A DNA stretch of 64,000 nt, from contig OZ038464.1 in NCBI GenBank assembly GCA_964036295.1, forward strand, positions 18,978,443 through 19,042,442. The letters are read 5' to 3'. The notes beneath the pieces were generated by a model. That model did no database searches. It was not told where the DNA came from and saw nothing but the letters and a program-made list of their open reading frames with translations. The DNA comes from Plumapathes pennacea. Its lineage: Eukaryota > Cnidaria > Anthozoa > Antipatharia > Myriopathidae. Numbering within the stretch: the stretch's first letter is position 1; each line of letters begins with the position of its first letter. The translations under genes and the position numbers were made by a program. Shown here piece by piece: positions 47,901 through 58,400 of this stretch.

Positions 47901-50900
47901 CGTCAATTTGTTAAATTTATTATAGTTTGAACACTTGCCATTAGCTATACAGTGATACTTTCACATTTCAATGGGTTTGATACTGGAGTGGTACCTTTTT
48001 CATTTCTCATGGGCATGAGTGGTCAGTTTTTAATGACACTGAGTGCGTGGGAAATTGTTTTGTCACATATTTATTTAAATCCTTGTGCTTTTAGGTTATA
48101 GATTTGACGGAAACTCCTTGGCAAGCATTCAGACAGGGGAAGGGTGAGTTTCCTTTGAGGTCTGTCAGAAAGATTATCCTAAATTTTATAGCCTGGCTGT
48201 ATGGTATTGTCACAGTTTATATCCAGTACATTCTCTGCCATTTTTATTGTCACAAAGGATCATTTTCTCTTTCAGTCTCTCACCCAAGATATATCAGTCA
48301 TACAGTATAGTTTGGAGAACAACTTTTCACAGCTTCTTCACTAGATGAAAGTTGTTTTACTACATACTGTTTCAACACATGTATTTATCAGGGTTCGTAC
48401 GGGTCATGGAAAACCTGAAAAAGTCATGGAATTTTTGAATTTCATTATCCAGGCCTTGAAAGTCATGGAATTTAAGTGTAGGTCATGGAAAGTCATGGAA
48501 AATGATGTTCATTGTACGAAATGAATTTCTTGTGAATGAAAAAAGCGAAAATGAGTCGGGAAACGGGCAGCTTTTGTTAATTTTCGAAAACAACTGGTCA
48601 ACTTTAGGTTGTGGAAAACTTTAAACGGCCGTGGAAAAGGTCATGGAAATTCATGGAATTTCCCAAAAGAGTATGATCCCTGTTTATTCTCACTGCACCA
48701 CCTACACTGTACTGTATATGTTTTATTGTTGAATTGTTGAATTGTTGGGAGAGGTTGTATTACTGACTGATATTGTTTTATCTTTCAGACCTTTAATACC
48801 AATCACTTCACCGGTTATTCAGAACAGATTCAGTACGCCACCCACAATTCTCAGAAGAGGTCGAAAGAGAAGAGTATCCTTTGCTAACAGGCATTTAAAT
48901 GTGAAATATGTTGACAAAGAAACAAGTCCAGAAAAGTATCTAACAGTGTAAGCAACTCTTTTAAAAGAAGGTGAAATGAAAGTTCATCCTCAGTGCTCAA
49001 CATTAACAGTTGCCCACTATGCCTGGGGCAACCAAAAATTTTGGTCGGGCAGGAAAGTTCAGGGCCAGGCAACCAGAAATTATAAAACTTTCTATTGCTT
49101 GACGTCAATTTACAGGTCAAAGGGCAACCCACTTAAAACCTTAATGTCAAACACTGATCTGCTTAGTTGAAAAAAACTAAACTAACTTACTGTACCAGTA
49201 CTGTGTTTATGCCTTAACACCGTGTTCCCTCAGGCACCCGAGGTGGACAACTCTTCTGTAAACCATGAGTCAAAGTGTGAGAGCCCCAAAGGCAACACAC
49301 CAATTAAGTCATTACCATTTTCACCATCGCAGTTTCTAAATTCACCAGTTGGCACAAATAAGCTGCTGACATCAACGCCGGCCAGTTCAAAAGGTGTGAG
49401 CACACAAAATACCACCCTGAATACTCCTGGTTCAAAAGAAATAGCCAGCGCCGAAGACCCATTCCGCACACCCAGGATCAGACGAAATCTGTTGAGCATG
49501 TCTCCGCGAACCCCAACTCCATTCAAGAATGCATTAAAAGTGCTCAATGACACAAAACTAGCGCATGTGAGTTTGGTTTTGCTGATTCTCTATTGTAATG
49601 TGTATGCTTGTCAGGCCACTTGCTGGCCCTCTCAACCAAAGTCTTGTTTTCAGGGCTCCCACAAATAGAGAGCAATATTGACAATCCATTTCCATTAGAC
49701 TCATTTGATAGGAATAGTTCTGTGCTACTAATACTGTAACCTTTGGCTGTTTTGTCATCAAAATTCACCCTTGCTTTTCACAACAATGAATATTGGATGA
49801 GAGGGTCCTTTAAGATGGGTTCTATAAAGTTTGTTATAATAAATTACTATGTGGTTTCTGATTGACTAAAAAAAAACGTTTTATATAACATGCGTTTCCA
49901 TGTCTTTGCACTCTTATATAAACATGTGGAATGTTGTGAGAACATGAGAAAAAGTTCAAATCACTTGCCAAAGAGTACAAAGACATGGAAATGCGTGTTA
50001 TATGGCAGTAAAGTCACTTCACTAATGGTCTAGCTACAGTGTAGTATGAGAGGGTCTACTTGAATACAGTTCATCCTTGCCCCTGACTTGTTTTTGCTTG
50101 TTTATCATTCCAGACACCAACATACTTGCAAGAAGATTTCAATGAAATCATAAAAAGAGAGGAAGAAGACAGCGGCATGAGCATTAGTAATTCTCACAAT
50201 GTGCGAACATCACTGGAGGAGAAGTACAGGAAAGTGGCTATAAGCCAAGATGCTGTCACTGCTGCACTTTACAATAATGTACAACCAAAGGACGGCAGCA
50301 ACCTGTCAGACGCTTCTGTTAATAATAATATTACCCTTACGGTAAGGAACAATGCTATTTTACTGGCTACTGGTTGTTGTTATTGTTGTTGTTTACCCCT
50401 TCTAATCTCCAGCTTCACTGCAAACAGTTATTGCAGTCAGCTACCTCTGAACACTCCTGAACTCATAGTACAAACTCTCTGAAAGTTTTGGGAGAAATTG
50501 TAGTGATGCATATTCTCCATGTTGAATATTGTATGATGTTAGTTCAGAAAGACATTATAGATCAAGACAAGCAAAGCCCAAATGGCACACTACTTTGGCA
50601 CTATAGAAGGATGATTCTATGTTTACATTATTTTGTTGTCACTGTGTTTGCTTTTTAGGAAGACTCTGGGATTGTGGAGACACCTTTGCTGAAGCCTTCT
50701 TCTCACGAGACATCGGTGGTGAATCCCAGGGATGTCTTTGGCAAACAGAGTGCCTTCGTTACTCCAAGTACACTGCCTTCTGAAGTGAATGGCGTAAGTC
50801 TCCTTGAAGTTAGTCAATACTTTAGGTGACCTTAGCCATAGGTGACATGTAGATTGTCAAAGTCTCATCTCTTTTTCATTGTAATGATTTCCTCTTTATT

Positions 50901-51200
50901 TTTGTAGTCCCGCCGTCGGAAGAGAGGGACACCAATGCGTGTTCTCCGCATTCACGAAACTCCACAGAAAACTACAACCAAGGTGAAGTGATGTTAATAT
51001 TTTTTAATGCTTCGTGTGGGTTTTATATTGCTCTCTCTAAATCTCTCTTTTCATTTCCACAGTTGGACATGGGATGGGAAGAGGTTGCGTGTGGCAGGAC
51101 ACCAGACCAACAACTCCTCACAGAACAAGCAAAGAAATTCATTGCGAACTACAGGCCAGCAGCCCGAACCCTGCAATTCAACACGTCTGCTGTCGTGTGA
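41994..51200 (+). CDS. MYB: MYB, R1R2R3 Myb transcription factor
   Basis: Exons: 41,994-42,016; 42,980-43,073; 44,629-44,781; 45,049-45,152; 45,525-45,653; 46,012-46,111; 46,450-46,492; 46,809-47,180; 48,095-48,143; 48,789-48,945; 49,234-49,566; 50,114-50,341; 50,659-50,793; 50,908-50,982; 51,063-51,200, giving 710 aa. Three Myb repeats (about residues 31-183) each keep three Trp: GRW/NNW/HRW, GPW/KKW/ERW, EAW/NKW/NHW, with recognition motifs [11 protein letters not shown] and [19 protein letters not shown]-terminal blocks [26 protein letters not shown] and [13 protein letters not shown] match the vertebrate A/B-Myb C-terminus. The protein is nuclear and binds DNA at Myb sites. Its likely role is cell-cycle and progenitor control. 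The start was chosen for its Kozak context (AGGATGG), GTATGT donor and phase. A second phase-compatible first exon exists at 42,803-42,840. The exon 10 donor (ACA|GTGTAA) is weak. Confidence 0.93.
45180..45370. repeat. Interspersed repeat fragment in MYB intron 4
   Basis: CATAAGACACCCCTCTAACA, then CGGACACTTCTCTAAGGTGG and GTGTCCGTCTTGGAGAGAGT, show repeated GGACAC words in both orientations. It resembles a short interspersed repeat and does not touch exons. Confidence 0.45.
47275..47912. repeat. Composite palindromic element, MYB intron 8
   Basis: The right part (47,729-47,912) is an ~184-bp palindrome with ~84-bp arms centred on CTCGGCAAAGCGCCTCGTGG. The left boundary carries TTTCTCGCTTTGTGATTGG and CAATAAGAGGACAGACAC, of which CAATAAGAGAACAGACAC recurs at the right end. 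The element at 52,162-52,543 has the same order of boundary, CAGACA block and palindrome centre, so the two are one family. Confidence 0.8.
48391..48685. repeat. GTCATGGAA interspersed repeat in MYB intron 9
   Basis: Starts AGGGTTCGTACGGGTCATGG and contains at least six (A/G)GTCATGGAA words. It ends TTCATGGAATTTCCC and GTATGATCCCTG, which is an inverted match to the start. This word-rich pattern is characteristic of a widespread invertebrate interspersed repeat; it has no coding role. Confidence 0.7.
49880..50003. repeat. Inverted-repeat element in MYB intron 11
   Basis: TTATATAACATGCGTTTCCA, then TGTCTTTGCACTCTT (49,880-49,915), is inverted at 49,971-50,003 with a few changes. About 55 bp lie between. 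It is MITE-like. Confidence 0.7.
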
Positions 51201-51436
51201 TGACTGTGTGTGGGGGCTGTAACAAATGCAGCTTTCTTTGTACATAAGTTTGTATGTGTTCAACTCTGAGGGGGTCGTCTCTGCCAATCCTATGTTATGC
51301 TTTCCTTTCCAACATGAACAAACTTTAAAAAGATGTGATGAATTTATGGTAAAACACGTAAATAGCATGTGGGGAATAGGTATGCAATGGACTGTGGTAG
51401 AAACAACTTCTTTAAAGTGTAGAAGTGGACTTTTCC

Positions 51437-51442
51437 AATAAA
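51437..51442 (+). terminator. MYB polyadenylation signal
   Basis: AATAAA lies 237 bp downstream of the MYB stop codon. It is the first canonical signal after the stop. Confidence 0.65.
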
Positions 51443-52161
51443 AATATAAGACAAGAAATAAAAAGGGAGGAAGGGAAGGGGAATCATGCCCAATGTACAG
51501 AGGGCTCCTCATATAACCTTTTTTCTAGACTGTTGAGAGGTTTGTTTGCCCTCTATAAATTAATTTTTCACTTTGAAACTTTGCATTTTCTTTTCTCAGA
51601 GAAAGGAAGGGGCTAACAGTGAACCCTGAGAGAACCTTGTTACAATGGCATCCCTTTGATCACTTTTTAATAACAAATGACATTGAAGTCAATGTTATGT
51701 TTTATTTTGATACGCAGTTAACTTGATAATCCCCCAATGCCTAGAGTAGTATTAGGAGAAATAATAGTCTGACCAATTTGAGTCAGGTGCCATTTTCTCC
51801 AGAATGAACTGCATACAGCTGATTGTGTATTGAAAGGAGAAGTTTGCCTCTGATCACTGTAATCAATAACTTTACTAGGTCTTTTTGTATGCCTTTATGG
51901 AAAAGGTCTGCACTTGTATGATGTAGTGATTGGACAAAACTTATTCACAAGTGGCAGTTGTCAACGTCAATATTATATTCTAATTATCTAGAAAAAGAAA
52001 ATAATGTTCACTTCTGTCGTTATGAACATCAAAGGACTGATCCCAAAACGAAGTGAACCACATGAGAAAGAGCATACCAAAAATCTCAAGTTATCACAGC
52101 TGTAGGCATAGTATATGTAAATTGTCCCAAAGAAAATATGTAAGCGTTGAAAGTGTTTAGA
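51443..52161. other. Intergenic, nothing recognised
   Basis: AT-rich sequence downstream of MYB. No gene-like frame or clear repeat boundary was seen before the palindromic element at 52,162. Confidence 0.5.
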
Positions 52162-52543
52162 GACCAATCAGAGAGCGAGAAACTAGTGTGTTGTGGTAAA
52201 AATACCGCTTTTTACCACAACACACTAGTTTCTCGCTCTCTGATTGGTCGATTTACCGTGGTAAATAAGAGTCCAGACAACGATGCTGACGCCAGCATGT
52301 CACGTTTTGCAGCGAAATACAACGAAAGTTTCCTGTATATTTCTAAATGTTGTGGTAAAAAACAAATTTCCACTGGTTTGCCGTGGTGTGGACTCTTATT
52401 TACCACGATTTACGTGATCACATGGTCAAAATTAGTTGCGGACTCACTCGGCGAAGCGCCTCGTGAGTCCACAACATTTTGACCATGTGATGACGTAAAT
52501 CGTGGTAAATAAGAGCACACCACGGCAAACCAGTGGAAATTTA
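52162..52543. repeat. Composite palindromic element downstream of MYB
   Basis: Two palindromes bound the element. 52,162-52,249 has 41-bp perfect arms (GACCAATCAGAGAGCGAGAA ...) around TACCGC. 52,364-52,543 has ~80-bp arms centred on CTCGGCGAAGCGCCTCGTGA. The centre sequence is nearly identical to that at 47,820. The block between them carries AATAAGAGTCCAGACAACGA, matching the CAATAAGAGGACAGACAC of the intronic copy. Confidence 0.85.
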
Positions 52544-52983
52544 TTAATTAGCTGGCTGTGTTGAAAGGAGCAGTTTTTCCCTGATGTTCTTGTTATGCCA
52601 GCATTAAAAGAATTGAGTGATTTAGGCCTACAGCTGTGTGAAACTTGCTCTTATGTGGTTATTTGTTTGTTTGTTTTTGTTGTTTGTTTTGTTTTTTACC
52701 AAAACAAGAAAAGTAGATTACTTTTTCCTGCAATATTTGCAGTCGGTCATTGGAAATTATTTTAAACAGTGCTTCATTTCATCCAACAGTGGTAGTTTTA
52801 CAGCTGTCATTATATTTTCGTCAGTATTTATGTTCATATGTCTAGTTTTAGTTGTCCTAATTATACTTCCATGTGATCGGGAATTTGCATTCTGTTGACT
52901 TGTGGGTACTAACAAGATAAAGCCTCGCAAATCCTTTGCGTTCTCACTCGTATCTTGTAGTGTGCAGAGTTTTGGTAAAGATC

Positions 52984-53102
52984 AGGGCCCGATTGTTCAA
53001 AGAGCGTATAGCGCTACTCGCCGGATAAATCGCTATCCAGTGGATATCAACTCAGATAAGGATTTATCTTGTGGATAGCGCTGTCCGCTCTTTTAACAGG
53101 GG
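52984..53102. mobile_element. MITE-like element with GGGCCC end and GCGCTA words
   Basis: The left end AGGGCCCGATTGTTCAAAGA, then GCGTATAGCGCTA, is mirrored by TAGCGCTGTCCGCTCTTTTAA on the right. Internal GATAAATCGCTATCCAGTGG/ATAAGGATTTATCTTGTGG are also inverted. It is short, non-autonomous and non-coding. Confidence 0.65.
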
Positions 53103-53146
53103 AACACTTGCAGTATGTGACCAGCTTTCCCCTTTGAATACAAAGA

Positions 53147-53500
53147 GGTTATTACACGGGAAGGAGTGCAATACGGCGGAGTATTTTTACGAGTCGGTTT
53201 TATTTTTTTTTTTCTAGCCTGCTTCAGGCGAGAAAAAATAAAACTGACGAGTAAAAATACTTCCGTATTGCACGACTTTTCGTGTAATAAATTGTTTATT
53301 ACACGACAAACGAAGCAGGGCAAACATTCTCGCCGCGCGCAAAATGGAACAAAAAAATGACGCGTTCGTAAACTTTGCTTGCGAAAACTGATCACGTAAG
53401 CTAATAAACCAGTTGATCTGGTTCCCGACGAGTGCAATACGCTCCCACCTTTGCACTCGTTTGCCCGTATTTGCACTCGAAAATGTGAAGTCGTGTAATA
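53147..53500. repeat. Inverted-repeat element with nested 108-bp hairpin
   Basis: The outer ends carry TTATTACACG and CGTGTAATAA. A nested hairpin at 53,166-53,273 begins GTGCAATACGG and ends CCGTATTGCAC with ~45-bp arms including GAGTATTTTTACGAGTC and GACGAGTAAAAATAC. GTGTAATAA/TTATTACAC words recur internally. Overlapping open frames on the minus strand are by-products. Confidence 0.75.
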
Positions 53501-54280
53501 AAATACAATAACCCATTGCACCTACTGTGGGCAAAGAAATGAAAATCACTCTGATGAAAAGTCGGAGTGATTTTCGTGTCCGAGTGAAACTAATGCGGGC
53601 AGCGGAATCATAATTCATTCACCAGAACAAAGACAAAGAATTTATACATTCGGTCACAGTCATTGGCAAGTTATTAAAATCATAGCATAATTTCCTCGCT
53701 TCCAGATTTCCTTGTTTTTCTTGTGTGTGTCGAAGCTGTTGTCATTGTGAAAGAAGGACTTGAGCTTGCTTTTACATCGCTGTGGAAAACAGGCTTGCAT
53801 ATCTTAATATTTACATTATAATTAATAATAACTGGTTTTGGCATTCTTCATGCTCAAGATACCATGAAACAAAAGGCAAAGTTATGCACCACTGACTTCA
53901 ACCTGTACATCGTGTTGGACCCTTCTGAGCTCTTGATAGCCGTCCGGTTGTTACAAGGTTAGTGTTGCAACTTTATTGCTATACAACATCTTCCCTTATC
54001 CAAATTAACCTCAACTTACGTACTGAACGTAGGGTCTGGTTGGTCCAGACTACAATATTAGTCTAATCATATAGTTAAGCACCTGACGACTTCAACGAAC
54101 TTTGGTAGCAACTTACCAACGCATCATACCGCGTCGACGACAAGGCGCCATTTGCACTTGAAGTTGTAAATGTCAACATCTACTATTACGTTTAAAAGTC
54201 CCAAGTGTAAAAGTACCAGGGTTGTAGACATTCTTTAATATAAACGCTGCCATTAGTGTTTTGCACTGAGTAATTCTTAT

Positions 54281-54560
54281 TCCCGGGGGGGGGGGGGAGG
54301 TATTCCTCTCATATATTATATGAGCCATATAGGTATGTGCCGCCCCAAAGGGTATCATTTTCAGCGTTTTTAGTCTGAAATAGGGTATCGATTTTAACCT
54401 TTGGTCTGAAAGAGGGTCGGAAATTTTGATATTTGGCCTGAAATAGGGTCGAAAATTGCAAATTTTGGCCTGAAATAGGGTAAGGGTTTTCAGTCCCGGG
54501 CGGCACACTCCCACCCACACTTTTGAGGAGTACCTCCCCCCCCCCCCCCCCCCCGGGATT
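54281..54560. repeat. Poly-G/poly-C-bounded repeat with ~33-bp internal period
   Basis: A poly-G run (54,285-54,297) opens the element and a poly-C run (54,536-54,554) closes it. Between them are four diverged units of CTGAAATAGGGT(A/C)(A/G)A. The flanking CCGCCCCAAAGGGTATCATT and GGGCGGCACACTCCCACCC match, in inverse orientation, the copy at 59,157-59,562. Confidence 0.85.
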
Positions 54561-55014
54561 TGAATGCAGTTTAATAGTTCAGAAGTTCAAGCTCGTTTCT
54601 GTGTTACGTCAACTTTGCTTCGGGCAATGAAAGGGTCAAAATGATCTTACTGGTCGCCATGTTATCGAATGTTAACTCTAAACAGCTCCTTCGTTGAAAA
54701 GCGTCTTTGCTTTTTATTTGTTGATGATAATCTTTAAGGGTTGGGCAGCGCGGAATTGCGACCGCAACGGGCAACTGCAAGGGGCAGATTTACTACCTGT
54801 TGTAGAAGAATGTAGAAGTTTGATAGACTGAAGATATTGTAGGTATACGAAGAGGTGTGAAAAAGTGGCTGTTATACAACGAAGCCCGTCACCTATGCCT
54901 TCCATAAAGCTCTAAATTAAAACGCTGCATGCCAATCATATTACCTGTTTAAACAATTGAATAATGCAAAATCGTAAACTACAATTAACAACAACTTTTT
55001 TTTACTGCTATTAC

Positions 55015-55120
55015 AATGTACTCATTGCTATCTTTCGTTTCAATGGGCACCTTCAGGTTTCATTCGACAGTTCAGAAGTTGGAAGCGAACCCTTTGAGTG
55101 GTGACACCTTCAGGTAATAT
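55015..55120 (-). repeat. Dispersed ~80-bp repeat copy
   Basis: CACCTTCAGGTTTCATTCGA, CAGTTCAGAAGTTGGAAGCG and GAGTGGTGACACCTTCAGG, in family order, about 300 bp upstream of the SLC22-type gene. Confidence 0.65.
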
Positions 55121-55416
55121 TTGAGAATAAAGGACAATAGAATATTTTCTCCTAATTGCATCTACTGAATGGAAACAATGGACAATGGACAATTGTCAGT
55201 GCCTTTGGTTGCTCTTTACATGAAGACTCTGTTGAGAAATTGTGTCTGCTTTACTGTAATTTCTAACAAATTAACAAATTAATGTTATCATTTAAAAAAT
55301 CAGATATTTACTGATGTGAGCTTATTTGGGAGAGGGAGCGGGTTAAACTAATAGTTTTAATAGGAACTTTTGAGTTAAGTGACCTGTGGCACCTATTTAT
55401 CGATGCAGAAACTACA

Positions 55417-58400
55417 ATGGCGCTCGACATGGACGAAGCCCTGCAGAAAGTCGGCAGCTTTGGTCGATACCAGGTGGCACTGTTGGTGTTCTGCAACCTC
55501 TTGAGATGGGCGTGGTCTGGCTGGCCCATTATGATTATGGCGTTTCTTTCTGCGGAGCCTTCATGGAAATGTGTGGCCAACAGTTCTGTGTGCAACTTTA
55601 CCAGTGTTGTTGCTATTGGTGATGATAACTACGATAAGCGCTGCAACATGTCCCGTAAAGATTGGGAATTTAGCGACGACTTTACATCCATTGTTACTGA
55701 GGTGAGGGTTACCTTTAAGTGTAGAAGAGGTAAAAACTCGTTAGTTTTTAAGGACAGATCTTGGACAAAACTTGACAAACCTTCAAAGGGACTAGCTTCT
55801 TGGGGGCATGCTTCTCTAGGAAAATTTTGAGAGTTGACGCTTTAAATCCCCAAAATCTGACTGGTTTCCGTAACTCGATCCGGATTTTACTGGTAATGAA
55901 GCACCCATTCGAGTGATGAACTCCCCGACCCCCACTCCCCCCACTGTCCCCCTTGCATTGATATATCTGTTTTTGAAGACCTTTAACTGTCAGATATTTT
56001 GCTTGAAGTAATGTATTTTCGTGCTTTTCAGTTCGACCTGGTGTGTAATAAAGCAGTGTATGGCAGCGTTTCTTCATCCGCATTCTTTGCTGGCTGGCTG
56101 GTAGCTCTGCTATTTAGCAGCGTCTTATCTGATAAATTTGGAAGAAAGAAAGTCACTTTTGCCTTTGCAACTATCCTGTCCTTTTGTGCGTTGATAGTCG
56201 CCTTTTCTGTTGATTATTGGATGTTCGTTGCATTCCGTACATTGACCGGATTTGGAAGAGGTGTGTAAAGTTTACCAGTAAACCGGCTTTGCAGCTGGAG
56301 CTCACATTACCCAACATTCACCACATGACTGTAAATTCATCACCTCAGGCTTTTCCAGTGAAAGTGTTAGTAGTAGAATTGTTAGTGTGACCAGCTTGAA
56401 TTAACCGAAGCAAGACTAGATCATTTGTCAATTTCTCTACACTGAACCTTTTATAGCTGACCATGTATCGAAATGAGAAATTTGTCTCTAATCAGGCTTT
56501 AATAGGGTTATAGGACTTAAAGGGTTAAAGGCTCTAACTAGGCTTTAATAGGACTTGAAGGGTTAAACGTTTTCTAAAATTGAGATCAATTTGTACCACA
56601 GGGGGTATGGGCATGCCGATGTTTGTCCTGTTGACGGAGTTTGTGAGCCCGAAGGACCGAAGCATGATGGGAAACTCTTTGTGGTATTCCTGGACGATCT
56701 CACTCATCGCTCTAGCAGGCGTGGCTTATCTCATCCGTGATTGGGTAATGCTCACCATTGCGACGGCAGTTCCGGGGATTCCGTTTCTTCTTGCTTACTT
56801 GTGAGTGTTTTAAGCCTTATTTATTGCTTTCAAAGCTGGTTTCACTATCGACATAAACATCAGCAGACGCACAAGCAAAAAAAAACCTTATGTATCGCAA
56901 GTATATAAAAAAGGAATATTAATGTGTGAAAAAAGGTTTGAATAGCGCATAAGGTTGTCGCTATTAAACCAACATGCCACTAATTTCCAAAACGAGGCCC
57001 AGTGCAACGGCTTTACTATGAAAATGGGTTTTACTCACATAACAATCACAGTCATGCAAGTCAAACTTATTTTATATGAAAAGTTTTGCACATTAAGTTT
57101 AGCACTAAGCCTTGTTTTGAAACAAAGGCAGAAGGCATCCCAAATATCACCTACTGCCTCAACACAAATAACTTACCTGCGATCGAGTTTAAGCCCCATG
57201 ATTACCAACATGAACCACGATAAACACATTCAGAACGAGAAAAATGATAAAATACTGAAAAACACAGCAGGTATATAACACGAAGTATTTCAGAATTATC
57301 TTCTAAAATGACTCGTTTTTAGTGAGTAGACATGGGAGGGGGGGGGGGGGGGGGGGGGGGAGGGGGATTCCGATGAGACCTAGAACCGAGAGAAAGTATT
57401 TCAGCCTTATGGTTCTTATTGGCTGATTGATAACCTATTCTGCCTGTTTTACTCACCTGTAGCGTTTTCCCTGAATCCGTTCGTTGGCTAGTGGTAAAGG
57501 GCAAGACTGCGGAAGCTAAAGTGCAGCTCGATAAGATTGCGCGTGTGAATGGTAAAGAGCCACTGACTGAGCCTTTGCAACAGGAGAACCCAGAGGAGAA
57601 GGGCCAAAGACTTGGTGACTTCAGAGATCTCTTTGCAACGCGTAAATTGACGCACCACACCCTATTGTCTTGGTTCGCGTGGTAAGGTTAACGACGAATT
57701 ATTTTCAACAAGACAGTATACAGGTAAGAGAGGTAATCCCCCGTATAGGTCTTATTCCAACTGTAATCCCTCCCAAAGTTATTTTTAGAAGATACCCAGT
57801 CCCCCGCGGATATATTACCTCGCGTGTAACAGCGAGAAACGCGTTTGGTCATTCGAAACACGTTGCGTGGATGTGTCGTGGAGGATAAAAATTTTGAATG
57901 ACCAAACGCGTAATATATCCGCGAGAGACTGGGTACCTTCTAAAAATAACTTTTGGAGGGATTACCTTGGTGTAAGACCTGTACGAGGGATTATTTACCT
58001 CTCTTACCTTTGTACTCTCTTGTTTTCAAGTACTGCTTATAAAGAAAGTAAAAGGAAATATATTAGTTACAAATAAACTGAGTATAACAAGAGGGAGTAC
58101 TTTGAAATAACCAGTGGGCTAATCTGGTCAGACTGACAACACAGATTGCAAATAATTTAACTAATGAAATGAGGACGCATTAGTCGCACTAGCCCGGGGG
58201 GGGGGGGGGGGTAGGGGAGGGGGGAATCTCTACGATCGACTATATAGGGAGGCTCCGCCCGAAAGGGGTTCCTTTTCGAGCCTCTGGTATTAAAAAAGTA
58301 TAAAAAAGAAACTTTTTGGTATTTAAAAGGGTCGGTAAGAAAGGCTGGCCAAAGGAAAATCGTATTGGCATTTCACAGAGGTTCTAAAGCTCGTCCGTTG

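Noticed and set aside
53093-53618. Two overlapping minus-strand frames of about 140 codons
   Set aside because: They run through the nested hairpin element at 53,147-53,500; the inverted arms keep frames open by chance.
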